A DNA stretch of 64,000 nt from Thermodesulfobacterium hydrogeniphilum (GTDB lineage Bacteria; Desulfobacterota; Thermodesulfobacteria; Thermodesulfobacteriales; Thermodesulfobacteriaceae): assembly GCF_000746255.1 (NCBI RefSeq), contig NZ_JQKW01000006.1, forward strand, positions 62,001-126,000. The letters run 5' to 3'. Made by a program: the position numbers and the translations under genes. The notes under the pieces were generated by a model. The model did no database searches and had not been told where the DNA came from. It saw only the letters and a list, made by a program, of their open reading frames with translations. Shown here one piece after another: positions 24,306-32,102 of this stretch (positions are counted from its first letter, which is position 1; each line of letters opens with the position of its first letter).

Positions 24306-25181
24306 ATGAATTTGTTAAATAATTTTAAATCTTTTGAAGATATTAAGCATTATTTTAGAGAACAAGTTAAAAAGTTACATCCTGATAAAGGTGGTAATAA
24401 AGAAGATTTTCTAAATCTTTTGGAATGGTATCAAAACTATCTCAAAAATTATAAGACTATTCCCAAAATAAAAGTTGTTAAAAATCCACCTTTAAAAGGA
24501 AATTGTTTTTTTTCAATTTTAGATCTTACTGTAGAAGAAGTAGCTTTAGGAGGAAAGAAAAAAATTCAAATTTTTGGAGAAGAAAAAGTTTGTCCTAAAT
24601 GTAATGGAACAGGAAAAAACCAAAATGGAAAGATTCAGGTTTGCAATTTTTGCCAGGGGAAAGGTATAATTGATAATTTAAATTGCCCTTATTGCAAAGG
24701 AGAAGGGTATTTATATATAGAAAATTGTAAAGAATGTAAAGGGAAAGGTAAAATAAAAACACTTAAAGAAATAGTAATAGATATTCCCTTAGGACTTAAA
24801 AATAGAGATATTCTTTTTATTCCTAAGGAAGCAGTTAATACAGATTATGATTTGTATTTAGAGATAAATATTTTACCTCATCCTTATTTTATTTTAGATG
24901 GAACCAATTTAATATATAAATGTAATATACCTTTTTGGGAGGTGATTTTAAAAAAAGAGATTTCTGTAAAAACTCTGGAAGGAGAGGAATATATTCCTTC
25001 AGAGCTATTTACTCAAGGAACACCTATTGTTCTTAAAGAAAGAGGCCCATTTTTAGAGAATAATAAAAGAGGAAATCTTATAATAGATTTTAATTTGTAT
25101 GTACCTAAGGATATACCTTTAGAAGCTATGAAATTGATTTCAAAGGCAGTTAAAATTATAGAAAAAGATCAAAGAATATAA
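24306..25181 (+). CDS. Compact DnaJ-like protein with truncated J-domain
   Basis: This 291-residue protein has a reduced J-domain (about 7-52) that keeps LHPDKGG but lacks a clear helix I and the usual tyrosine-rich start. There is no Gly/Phe linker. The four zinc-binding modules are intact: CPKCNGTG, CNFCQGKG, CPYCKGEG and CKECKGKG (about 97-150). The substrate-binding C-terminal domains follow (about 150-285). It is thus DnaJ-derived and could still stimulate DnaK through HPD. It follows cheR by 15 bases as the last plus-strand gene of the flagellar/chemotaxis run. A role in motility is inference from position only. Confidence 0.75.
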   Translation: MNLLNNFKSFEDIKHYFREQVKKLHPDKGGNKEDFLNLLEWYQNYLKNYKTIPKIKVVKNPPLKGNCFFSILDLTVEEVALGGKKKIQIFGEEKVCPKCNGTGKNQNGKIQVCNFCQGKGIIDNLNCPYCKGEGYLYIENCKECKGKGKIKTLKEIVIDIPLGLKNRDILFIPKEAVNTDYDLYLEINILPHPYFILDGTNLIYKCNIPFWEVILKKEISVKTLEGEEYIPSELFTQGTPIVLKERGPFLENNKRGNLIIDFNLYVPKDIPLEAMKLISKAVKIIEKDQRI

Positions 25182-25182
25182 T

Positions 25183-25788
25183 TTAATCTTCTAAAATACC
25201 TGCAAAATTTAAAAATACTTTCCATGTTTCCTTTTTATGCTTAGGAAATTCTTCCAAAATAAGAGAATGCCATTTTGGTTCCTTAGGAGGTTTTAAAAGT
25301 TTTAAACCTGCTTCTTCAGGAGTTCTATTACCTTTTTTGAGATTGCATTTTTTACAGCATAAAACTACATTAGTCCAAACAGTTTTCCCTCCTCTACTTT
25401 TAGGAATTACATGATCTATGGTTCTATCCTTGGGGTTTTTTAAAAGTTTACCACAATATTGACATCTAAACTTATCTCTTAATAATAAATTTTGTCTTGA
25501 AAAAACTACCTCGGTTTTGGGAAGACTTTCATAATAGGGTAAATAAATAGCATCTGGAACCAAAATAGCTACAGAAGGACTTTTTATCATTTTACCATTA
25601 CCATTTTCATAAAATTTACTAATTTTAATCCATTCTTCAAAAGAATGAGTAGTCCAGTCTGTAGTTATAACTTTTGCAGTTCCTTTTACCAGATGACAGA
25701 TAGCTTTTTGCACTGTAGTTATTTGAATAGCCTGATAATATTTGTTTAAAACTAAAACTTTTTCCTGTAAAAGATTATATTTGCTCAC
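25183..25788 (-). CDS. HNH endonuclease family protein
   Basis: This 201-residue protein carries an HNH zinc-nuclease domain: CQYCGKLLKNPKDRTIDHVI, then KSRGGKTVWTNVVLCCKKCN and LKKGNRTPEEAGL (about 103-155), with both CxxC pairs. The N-terminal part (VLVLNKYYQAIQITTVQKAI) matches a widespread stand-alone HNH family of unknown biological role, common as a single chromosomal copy in deltaproteobacteria and cyanobacteria. It is the last gene of a minus-strand trio. Its stop is 1 base from the end of the convergent DnaJ-like gene. It does not look like a mobile or homing element. Confidence 0.85.
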   Translation of the reverse strand: MSKYNLLQEKVLVLNKYYQAIQITTVQKAICHLVKGTAKVITTDWTTHSFEEWIKISKFYENGNGKMIKSPSVAILVPDAIYLPYYESLPKTEVVFSRQNLLLRDKFRCQYCGKLLKNPKDRTIDHVIPKSRGGKTVWTNVVLCCKKCNLKKGNRTPEEAGLKLLKPPKEPKWHSLILEEFPKHKKETWKVFLNFAGILED

Positions 25789-25789
25789 T

Positions 25790-26023
25790 TTAACTTACTA
25801 CAGGACATGTCATAGTGTGGTTAATAGCAGGTATGCTTTGTAATTTATTTAAAAGGATCTGAGATATATCTTCATAACTTGGCACTTCAATTTCTATTAT
25901 TATATCGTAAGGTCCCATAATTATATCTAATTTTTTAACTTCTGAAATCTTTTTTAGTTCTTCTGCTACTTTTTGAGTTTGTCCTATCTGGGTATTAATT
26001 AAAATATAAGCCCTTATAGCCAT
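25790..26023 (-). CDS. Lrp/AsnC ligand-binding domain (RAM) only protein
   Basis: The 77 residues are just the alpha/beta RAM domain of Lrp/AsnC regulators (AIRAYILINTQIGQTQKVAE, IIMGPYDIIIEIEV), with no helix-turn-helix. Such stand-alone AsnC ligand-binding domains are known to bind small effectors such as amino acids and to form oligomers. It sits between the core MetE-like gene (3-base gap) and the HNH gene (1-base gap). A link to methionine or amino-acid sensing is inferred from position. Confidence 0.85.
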   Translation of the reverse strand: MAIRAYILINTQIGQTQKVAEELKKISEVKKLDIIMGPYDIIIEIEVPSYEDISQILLNKLQSIPAINHTMTCPVVS

Positions 26024-26026
26024 TTT

Positions 26027-27076
26027 TTAAACCTCCTCTGCTATATGGTTTTTAAAAGCCTTTAATAAATTTAGTCCTTTTTCAGCTAAAATTACAGTAA
26101 GACTTCCCATACCACAGGCAGGTGTAAACAGGCTTTTTTTAAGAATTTCTTTTTCAGAAAAATCAATTTTAACAGAAAAGTCTTTTAATTGATTTTTAAA
26201 TTTTTTTAAAACTTCTTCTAACTCTACTTTTTCCAGTTGTTCTTTATCTGTAGGAATTACTCCCCAAGCTATATACTTATTATCTTTTTTTAAAAAGTTT
26301 TTAATATGATTATCATAAATTACAAATTTTTCATAAAAATTAAAGCTATCAAAATTTAATATATCTATTTCTGATTCTAAAACTATATCCCATGAAGTGT
26401 TTGCACATACATGGATTCCTGGGATGATATTATGTTTTTTGAGAAGAGTAGCTATTTCATTAAGCATAGTAATAACATCATTTTTTGAAATAGTTATGAA
26501 AGCAGAAGATCCAAATCCTGCCAGACCAGGTTCATCAAGAAAAATAATTACTTCAGGGGCAAGCTTTTTTAATTTTATTCCTTGAGCTAAAGCCTTTATA
26601 CTAATAAATTTTGTAATAAGATCTCTTAAATCATCTCTGAATATAGGTATTTCTCCTGTTTCTATTTTTAGAGCTGTAGCCAAAGTAAAAGGTCCTGTAA
26701 TTTGACCTTTTACAATAGATGGTTTATATTTTTCTCCAAAACTTAAAAAGGCTTTAAATCCTTTTGCTACTTCTTCAGATAAACCAAAATTTTCTAAAAG
26801 TTCTAAATTATTTTCTTCCACAATTTGTAAATAGTTTTCATAGAATTTAAGCATATCTTCTTCAAATTTAGGGGAGGAAGTATCAATTTTCTCTTTATCC
26901 CAATTGAACCCTGGCAATCCTTCATTGAACTGTAAAAGCATACTTTCCTTTTTTATCTTAGACAGTTGAGGCCAAGCTGGAATATCCAGGTTTTCAAAAA
27001 CTAATTCTACAGATTTTTTAGGATCTTCTAAAGGAAGACTTCCTATATGAGTAGTTTTTAAAGATAAATCTTTCAT
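26027..27076 (-). CDS. Core MetE-type methionine synthase-like protein
   Basis: This 349-residue protein has only the catalytic barrel of cobalamin-independent methionine synthase (UROD/MetE superfamily). It begins with THIGSLP (about 9-15) and contains KGQITGPFTLA, FLDEPGLAGFGSS, and zinc-ligand candidates in HVCANTSWD and TPACGMGSL. Full MetE is about 750 residues; short core enzymes accept methyl groups from a corrinoid protein or another donor. The donor here is unknown. It heads a minus-strand operon with an AsnC-type domain and an HNH protein. AGGAGG precedes the ATG. Confidence 0.75.
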   Translation of the reverse strand: MKDLSLKTTHIGSLPLEDPKKSVELVFENLDIPAWPQLSKIKKESMLLQFNEGLPGFNWDKEKIDTSSPKFEEDMLKFYENYLQIVEENNLELLENFGLSEEVAKGFKAFLSFGEKYKPSIVKGQITGPFTLATALKIETGEIPIFRDDLRDLITKFISIKALAQGIKLKKLAPEVIIFLDEPGLAGFGSSAFITISKNDVITMLNEIATLLKKHNIIPGIHVCANTSWDIVLESEIDILNFDSFNFYEKFVIYDNHIKNFLKKDNKYIAWGVIPTDKEQLEKVELEEVLKKFKNQLKDFSVKIDFSEKEILKKSLFTPACGMGSLTVILAEKGLNLLKAFKNHIAEEV

Positions 27077-27158
27077 TAAAAACCTCCTGATCTAAAATAG
27101 TTTCTTTTTAACTTTACCTAAAAAATAGAAAAAAATCAATATAAAATTCTTAATTTCA

Positions 27159-27187
27159 TTGACGTAAAAAAGAATGTATTATAAAAT
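27159..27187 (+). promoter_or_regulatory. Sigma-70-type promoter of the hemerythrin-GGDEF-EAL gene
   Basis: TTGACG (27159-27164) and TAAAAT (27182-27187) are separated by exactly 17 bases. The -10 ends 49 bases before the gene start at 27237. The element lies in the divergent gap between this gene and the MetE-like gene. Confidence 0.7.
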
Positions 27188-27236
27188 TTTTTATATAAAT
27201 ATTATTTCTAAAAATTTTTAAAAAAGGGAAAAAAAA

Positions 27237-28919
27237 TTGTTAATAGAATGGAATGAACAATTAGTTACAGGTATAAAAGAAGTAGATACTCAACATCAAA
27301 AATTAATAAGTCTGATTAATGAACTGTATGAGGCTTTAATTCAAAAAAAAGAAAAGGAAGTTTTAGATAGAATTTTAAGAGAACTGGTTGATTATACCAA
27401 TTATCATTTTAAAACTGAAGAACGATTAATGGATGAGAATAAGTGTCCAGAAAAGGAGGTTCATAAAAAAGCTCACGAGTTTTTCAAGAGCAAAATAAAA
27501 GAGCTAATAAGAAAAAAAGAAGAAGATTATGCAAGCTTTGAATTGTTTAAATTTTTAAAAAATTGGTTAATAACTCACATTTTAGTTATGGATAAAAAAT
27601 TAGGATGTTTTTTAAAATATGGTCAAGAAAAATGTAAAGACGTATATAAAGATTCTTTAACTGATATTTTAACTAAAAATGCCTTTTTATCCCTTTTAGA
27701 TCAATATATTTTTAAAGCTCAGGAAGAAGATAAGGAATTAGCTTTAATTTTATTAGATATAGATGATTATTTTTTTATTAACACAAAATATGGTCCTGAA
27801 ATTGCTGATCTTTTATTAAATGATTTTGCTAAATATTTAAAGAGGCAGATAGAAAAAGATAATGTGTTTTTAGGAAAATATGAGGGAGATCAGTTTATTA
27901 TAGCTGTTTATGATATTACTTTTTTAGAGCTTTTAGATTTTATAGAAAATTTGATTAAAAAGGTCAGAAATTATAGATTTAATTTGGGGAGAATAGATAT
28001 ACAAATAACTGCCTCCTTAGGAGTGGCTTTTTATCCTTCTGATGGAAAGAATTCTTCTGAGCTTTTAAGAGCTGTTTTTATAGCCTTGAAAGCTGCTAAA
28101 AAAGCAGGGAAAAATACTTGGAAATTTTTTGAATCTAAGTTTGAAGAATATATTCAGAAATTTACACAAATTAAAGAACTTATAGAGTATGCTATTAAAG
28201 AAAGAAAAATAGTTCCTTATATACAACCCATTTTTGATGCTGAAAAGTTGACGATTATAGGAGGGGAGATACTTTTAAGAATTTTAGATAATAAAGGAAA
28301 TTTAATACCAGCAGGACATTTTATAGAAATTGCTCATGAAATAGGATATATAGATGAACTTGAAGATGCTTTAATTGAAAAAATTTTATCTTCAAAGTAT
28401 TTAGAGCTGTATAAAAATAAATATATTTTTATAAATAAAACTATCAAATCCATAGAAAAAGCGATTTACTTATCTTCAGAAATTGAAATTCTTAATGATT
28501 TGGCCCATAAAAAAGATTTTTATTTTGTAATTGAAATTACAGAAGAATCTTTAGTTCATTTTTCAGAAGGTGTACAACTTATTAATCAAAGTATTAAAAA
28601 ATCAAAAATAAAACTTGCTATAGATGACTTTGGGGCAGGGTATGCTTCTTTTACTTCACTTATTAATATTGATGCTGAGTTTTTAAAGATTGATGGATCA
28701 ATTGTAAAAAGAGTTTTAGATTCAAAAAAGCATGTAAGTATATTAAAAGGAATAATTTATTTAGCAAAAGAACTTGGTCTTAAAACCATAGCAGAATTTG
28801 TTGAAACAAAAGAAATAGTAGATTTACTTTATGTTTTAGGAATTGATTATTTGCAGGGATATTATTTAGCCAAACCTATGTCCTTAGAGGAATTTAAGGA
28901 TTTCAAATTAAATAAATAA
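27237..28919 (+). CDS. Hemerythrin-GGDEF-EAL protein (probable c-di-GMP phosphodiesterase)
   Basis: The 560-residue cytoplasmic protein starts at TTG 27237, required because the hemerythrin fold begins at LIEWNEQL. The diiron ligands are complete: His20, His57, Glu61, His76, His80, His114 and Asp119. The GGDEF domain (about 140-300) has YEGDQF (215-220) instead of GGDEF and should not make c-di-GMP. The EAL domain (about 310-560) has EILLRI, Asn in FINKT, EITEESL, IDDFGAGY, FLKIDG, AEFVE and LQGYYLAKP, so phosphodiesterase activity is plausible. An oxygen- or redox-sensing input controlling c-di-GMP breakdown fits a motile anaerobe. tRNA-Arg follows. Confidence 0.9.
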   Translation: MLIEWNEQLVTGIKEVDTQHQKLISLINELYEALIQKKEKEVLDRILRELVDYTNYHFKTEERLMDENKCPEKEVHKKAHEFFKSKIKELIRKKEEDYASFELFKFLKNWLITHILVMDKKLGCFLKYGQEKCKDVYKDSLTDILTKNAFLSLLDQYIFKAQEEDKELALILLDIDDYFFINTKYGPEIADLLLNDFAKYLKRQIEKDNVFLGKYEGDQFIIAVYDITFLELLDFIENLIKKVRNYRFNLGRIDIQITASLGVAFYPSDGKNSSELLRAVFIALKAAKKAGKNTWKFFESKFEEYIQKFTQIKELIEYAIKERKIVPYIQPIFDAEKLTIIGGEILLRILDNKGNLIPAGHFIEIAHEIGYIDELEDALIEKILSSKYLELYKNKYIFINKTIKSIEKAIYLSSEIEILNDLAHKKDFYFVIEITEESLVHFSEGVQLINQSIKKSKIKLAIDDFGAGYASFTSLINIDAEFLKIDGSIVKRVLDSKKHVSILKGIIYLAKELGLKTIAEFVETKEIVDLLYVLGIDYLQGYYLAKPMSLEEFKDFKLNK

Positions 28920-29002
28920 GTTTAAATAAATAAGTTTTTATATTTGAATTGTGGATCTTGAAAAATTGTTTTAAAATATTAAGATAAAAAGGAATTTAAT
29001 AT

Positions 29003-29076
29003 GCCCCCGTAGCTCAGGAGGATAGAGCACGAGATTCCTAATCTCGGTGTCGCAGGTTCGAGTCCTGCCGGGGGCG
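29003..29076 (+). tRNA. tRNA-Arg (anticodon CCU)
   Basis: This is a 74-base class I tRNA. The acceptor stem GCCCCCG pairs with CGGGGGC with discriminator G. The anticodon stem CGAGA/TCTCG encloses TTCCTAA with anticodon CCT, reading AGG. The T-arm has GGTTCGAGTCC. CCA is not encoded in place (GCA follows). It borders a stretch with phage-like regulators, and tRNA-Arg genes are common integration sites, but no duplicated 3' end was found in the window. Confidence 0.96.
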
Positions 29077-29149
29077 CATGAATTCTATGTTTCAGAGGAG
29101 TTTATAGTTCACTAAGCAATTTTAAAAAACGCTAAGGTATTCATTTTTT

Positions 29150-29590
29150 TTATGATTCAAGTTCCTTAACTAAGTCTTGAAGAAATTTTAAAGCTTTTTC
29201 GTTTCCATTCTTAGCTTTTATAAAATTTATAAAAAATGTTAAAAATTCTTCTATTAATGATAGATTAAATATTTTTTCAAAAAGATAATGATAGTCTTCT
29301 AATGTTGAATTTATAAAAAAGAAATTATTTTCTAATAATTTTTGAGATGTTTCAATATGATCTATAAACATATTTCCAATTCCTAAAAGTAACCAATTTA
29401 GATTAACTTTATAATGGAGTGCAATTTTTATAAGCATATCATAACCAGGTTTTATTTTTCCATTTTCATATTTAGAAATCATGGTAAAAGGTATATTTAA
29501 TTGAGCTGCCATTTCTTTTTGAGATAGACCAAGCTTTTTTCTAAGTAATTTTAGTCTCATGCTAAAGTTGTCCTTTCTTTTTTCTGTCAT
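29150..29590 (-). CDS. XRE family phage-repressor-like regulator
   Basis: The protein has an N-terminal XRE helix-turn-helix: MRLKLLRKKLGLSQKEMAAQ continuing through LNIPFTMISKYENGKIKP (about 11-50). Then comes NLNWLLLGIG, typical of prophage repressors and their chromosomal descendants. The rest is helical with no peptidase domain. ATG 29590 (146 residues) is chosen. A TTG at 29602 lies inside the operator palindrome, and ATG 29557 has the best ribosome site but would start at the first HTH helix. It is transcribed away from a Cro-like reading frame (29773-29965), with two dyads between them, the layout of a lysogeny-type switch. No integrase or structural phage gene is present. Confidence 0.8.
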   Translation of the reverse strand: MTEKRKDNFSMRLKLLRKKLGLSQKEMAAQLNIPFTMISKYENGKIKPGYDMLIKIALHYKVNLNWLLLGIGNMFIDHIETSQKLLENNFFFINSTLEDYHYLFEKIFNLSLIEEFLTFFINFIKAKNGNEKALKFLQDLVKELES

Positions 29591-29601
29591 ATATTTAATC
29601 A

Positions 29602-29627
29602 AAATTGGTTAAAAAATTAACCAATTT
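29602..29627. promoter_or_regulatory. Perfect 26-base dyad, probable XRE operator
   Basis: AAATTGGTTAA (29602-29612) and TTAACCAATTT (29617-29627) are perfect 11-base inverted arms around AAAA. It lies 12 bases before the XRE start codon and downstream of a forward promoter on the other strand. Position and symmetry suggest autorepression. Confidence 0.65.
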
Positions 29628-29640
29628 AAGCCATTTTAAC

Positions 29641-29668
29641 TTGACAATTTTCTAAATTGTATTAGTAT
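29641..29668 (+). promoter_or_regulatory. Forward promoter with embedded dyad in the XRE/Cro-like gap
   Basis: TTGACA (29641-29646) and TAGTAT (29663-29668) are spaced by 16 bases. Overlapping the -35 and spacer is ACAATTT-TCT-AAATTGT (29644-29660), a perfect seven-base inverted repeat sharing the AAATTG half-site with the dyad at 29602-29627. A repressor bound here would block transcription toward the Cro-like frame and the chemoreceptor. Confidence 0.55.
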
Positions 29669-29772
29669 TTTATAAAAATATTAAACAAAAAAAATCTTTA
29701 ATATTATATATTAATTTTAAATTATAACCCCCATAAAAGCAATTCTATTTCAGATTATAATTTTTTTAAAAA
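29669..29772. other. A/T-rich leader between the forward promoter and the Cro-like frame
   Basis: No ORF or clear structure is visible. Runs of A and T dominate. It would be the 5' leader of a transcript from the promoter at 29641-29668. Confidence 0.4.
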
Positions 29773-29965
29773 ATGATAAAAATAAAAACTAAAGAAAGAA
29801 CGATAAAAATAAAAACAGCTTTATTATTAAAAGGGTTAAAACAAAAGGACATTGCTCGAGATTTAGATATTAGTTCAGCAGCTGTAAGTATGTTTATAAA
29901 TGGGGAAACGTAGTTCAAAACGATTTGAAAAATGGGTAAAAGAAAATTTAGGGATAGAGTTGTAA
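29773..29965 (+). pseudogene. Small Cro-like HTH protein, frameshifted
   Basis: ATG 29773 opens a 46-codon frame with a helix-turn-helix (ALLLKGLKQKDIARDLDISS then AAVSMFINGE) that stops at TAG 29911. One base later in phase, a second frame continues KRSSKRFEKWVKENLGIEL to TAA at 29963. Removing one G from the GGGG run at 29902-29905 fuses them into a 63-residue HTH protein of a recognisable small-regulator type. The break is therefore a single-base insertion or a sequencing error in a homopolymer. It is divergent from the XRE repressor, as a Cro-like partner would be. A degenerate copy of its 3' end occurs at 31660-31730. Confidence 0.7.
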
Positions 29966-29970
29966 AGAAG
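29896..29970 (+). repeat. Copy A of a direct repeat flanking the chemoreceptor gene
   Basis: This covers the 3' end of the frameshifted Cro-like gene, from ATAAATGG to GTAAAGAAG. It matches copy B (31660-31730) over its whole length with a few substitutions and four single-base gaps. Homology ends sharply after GTAAAGAAG in both copies. Confidence 0.75.
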
Positions 29971-30022
29971 TATCAGATAATTATAAAAATTGTTAGATTA
30001 TACAGAGAATCAGGAGGATTAT

Positions 30023-31645
30023 ATGTTTAAAAATTTAAGTATTGCTAAAAAAATAGGTTTAGGATTTGGGATATTGATTTTTTTGATAATTTTGCTTTCT
30101 TTTTATATGTTTTTAAATCTTTCAAAAATAGAAAAACATATGAGAAAATTATACAATAATTTTTATAAATTAGAGGCAGTGCAAAATATAAGAACTTTAG
30201 TTTCGGATGTTACAGTAAGAGAGCTTTTAATGATGCTTCGTGTAGAAGATTTGCAAAAGAGGAAAGAGCTTTATAAAAAAATTCAAGGAGTTGAGGATAT
30301 TTATAAAAAAAATCTTGAGTTTTTGAAAAAGGCTACGGTATCTAAAGAAGAAGCTAAAAAATTAAATGAATTTATTGATGCTATATTAAATTTAAAAGAA
30401 AAAAATAATAAAGTTATTGAACTTGCTTTAAAAGGAAAAACTTCTGAAGCGAATTTGATTTACGATAAAGAAGTTCTTCCAAAAATAAATACAATTGATA
30501 AAAAAGTTAGTGAATTGTTAAATTATCATCGAAAAGAATTAAAGGATGAAATAGGTGATGTAAAAGAATCTGTACGTTCAAGTGTTATTGTGCTTTTATT
30601 GTTAGGTATTATTTCTGTAATTATATCATTTTTTGTATGTATTAATGTAATAAATGGAATAAAAACACCTGTTAGAAAAATAAGTGAAAATCTCAAGAAG
30701 GTAAAAGGGGGAGACTTTACTATAAAGTTTGATGTAGCACGTAAAGATGAAATGGGAATAATAGCTCAGAGTATTAGAGATACAATAGAAAATGTAAAAG
30801 GGCTTTTGAGAGAAATAAAAGAAGTATCCATAGCTCTTGCAAGTTCAGCAGAGGAAATGAATACTATAAGTAAAGAATTTAGTGTTAATATAGATACGAC
30901 TACAGAAAAAACTACCCAAATAGCAAGTGCAGCTGAAGAAATGAGTGTAACTGTTGTTGATATTGCTAAGAATACTCAAAATATACTCAATTCAAGTGTA
31001 GAGACAGCTAAGGTTGCAAGAGAAGGAGAAAAATTAACTCTTAAAACAGCTCAAGAGGTTAAAGTGATAGAAGAAGCTGGTAAAAAATTGCAAGATATAA
31101 TGCTCAGGTTAGTAGAAGAGACAGAAAAAATACAAGAAGTAGTAACATTTATTAAAGATGTAGCGGAACAAACTAATCTTTTAGCTTTAAATGCAACTAT
31201 TGAAGCGGCAAGGGCAGGGGAACATGGTAAAAGTTTTGCTGTAGTTGCAGGAGAGATTAGAAAGCTTGCTGAAAGAACAAATAAATCAACAGAAGAAGTA
31301 GATCAGATGATTAAGGAAATTCAAAATGTTGTAGAGGAAGTTAAAAATGCAGTAAAAGATATAAATGAAAAGGTTAATTTAGGAGTTAAATTATCAGAAG
31401 AAGCATCTAATATCCTTAATACTATTGCAGAAAAAGCTGATAAATTACAAGAAATGATTCAAACTATAGCGAGTGCAACAGAAGAAATGAGTGTTACTGC
31501 AGACTCTGTTGCAAAGGATGTAGGGAGTATTGCAGAAGGTACAAAAGATATAAAAGTAGGAATAGAACAGTTAGTTGAAACTTCAAAAGAAGTAGCCAAA
31601 CTTGGAAATGACCTTAAAAATGCTATAGAAAAGTTTAAAGTTTAA
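30023..31645 (+). CDS. Methyl-accepting chemotaxis protein
   Basis: This 540-residue chemoreceptor starts at ATG 30023 behind AGGAGG; an upstream in-frame TTG at 29990 is rejected. Transmembrane helices lie at about 14-32 and 187-210 and bracket a periplasmic four-helix-bundle ligand domain (about 33-186). A HAMP domain follows (about 211-265), then the long cytoplasmic coiled coil. Its tip contains [20 protein letters not shown] and [26 protein letters not shown] and EEMSVTAD repeats mark candidate methylation helices. There is no C-terminal CheR-docking pentapeptide. It is likely methylated by the CheR and CheB of this window. Copies A and B of a repeat flank it. Confidence 0.93.
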   Translation: MFKNLSIAKKIGLGFGILIFLIILLSFYMFLNLSKIEKHMRKLYNNFYKLEAVQNIRTLVSDVTVRELLMMLRVEDLQKRKELYKKIQGVEDIYKKNLEFLKKATVSKEEAKKLNEFIDAILNLKEKNNKVIELALKGKTSEANLIYDKEVLPKINTIDKKVSELLNYHRKELKDEIGDVKESVRSSVIVLLLLGIISVIISFFVCINVINGIKTPVRKISENLKKVKGGDFTIKFDVARKDEMGIIAQSIRDTIENVKGLLREIKEVSIALASSAEEMNTISKEFSVNIDTTTEKTTQIASAAEEMSVTVVDIAKNTQNILNSSVETAKVAREGEKLTLKTAQEVKVIEEAGKKLQDIMLRLVEETEKIQEVVTFIKDVAEQTNLLALNATIEAARAGEHGKSFAVVAGEIRKLAERTNKSTEEVDQMIKEIQNVVEEVKNAVKDINEKVNLGVKLSEEASNILNTIAEKADKLQEMIQTIASATEEMSVTADSVAKDVGSIAEGTKDIKVGIEQLVETSKEVAKLGNDLKNAIEKFKV

Positions 31646-31659
31646 AACAAAAGTCATTA

Positions 31660-31730
31660 ATAAATGGAAAATATAGCTCAAAAAGATTGAAAATAGGTAA
31701 AAGAAAATTGGGAATAGATTTGTAAAGAAG
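31660..31730 (+). repeat. Copy B of the direct repeat: relic of a Cro-like gene tail
   Basis: These 71 bases align with 29896-29970. Reading in frame they give INGKYSSKR then LGIDL and a TAA stop, against INGKRSSKR and LGIEL in copy A. The HTH half is missing. It is therefore a decayed remnant of the same gene family, placed between the chemoreceptor and the STAS gene. A duplication or recombination event that inserted or copied the chemoreceptor segment would explain it. Confidence 0.7.
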
Positions 31731-31744
31731 AGGGGAAAGAGAAA

Positions 31745-32101
31745 ATGAATAAGAATGATATGAATAATCTAATTTTACAGGAAGAAGATTTTAGTGTAAA
31801 CGTTTCTATTACGGAGAAAGAAAATGAACTTATAATTACTGGACATGTTATTACTATAAGTGATTATTGGCTTATTAAAGAGGTAGTTACTAATTTGGTT
31901 GAGAAAGGATATAGAGAAATAATATTAACCTTTAATGATGCAGAGATATTAAATTCTTCTATTATAGGATTTCTTTTGAAATTAGTTTTAAAAGAAAATA
32001 TAAAGGTTAAGATAAAAATTAAAAATCCAGATCTTTATAAATTTTTAAAGATTTTAGGCGTTATAGATGTATTTGAGATAGAGAAAGTAAACCTTACATA
32101 G
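31745..32101 (+). CDS. STAS domain protein (anti-sigma factor antagonist-like)
   Basis: The 118-residue protein is a single STAS domain. A beta strand (ELIITGHVI), a helix and strand (REIILTFNDA) lead to LNSSIIGFLLKL at 70-81, with Ser71/Ser72 at the position phosphorylated in SpoIIAA/RsbV proteins, then LYKFLKILGVIDVFEI as the final helix. The canonical SSG is altered to SSII. A GGGGAAAGAG ribosome site precedes the ATG. The convergent gene at 32173-33876 encodes a PP2C phosphatase and HATPase kinase, which would be the natural partners to dephosphorylate and phosphorylate it. Confidence 0.85.
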   Translation: MNKNDMNNLILQEEDFSVNVSITEKENELIITGHVITISDYWLIKEVVTNLVEKGYREIILTFNDAEILNSSIIGFLLKLVLKENIKVKIKIKNPDLYKFLKILGVIDVFEIEKVNLT

Positions 32102-32102
32102 G

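Noticed and set aside
28909-28937. 14-base tandem repeat at the end of the hemerythrin gene
   Set aside because: TAAATAAATAAGTTT occurs twice across the stop codon, but this is low-complexity A/T sequence with no evident consequence beyond a second stop.
29896-29915. Programmed ribosomal frameshift in the Cro-like gene at GGGGAAAC
   Set aside because: The canonical slippery heptamer GGGAAAC would need zero-frame codons GGA AAC. Here the frame is GGG GAA ACG, and a +1 shift is required. No downstream pseudoknot is obvious. A simple one-base indel is more likely.
29950-29990. Sigma-28 promoter before the chemoreceptor
   Set aside because: TCAGATAA resembles the -10, but the best -35 (TAGAGTTG) has mismatches and a spacer of 10 instead of 11. 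Too weak to call.
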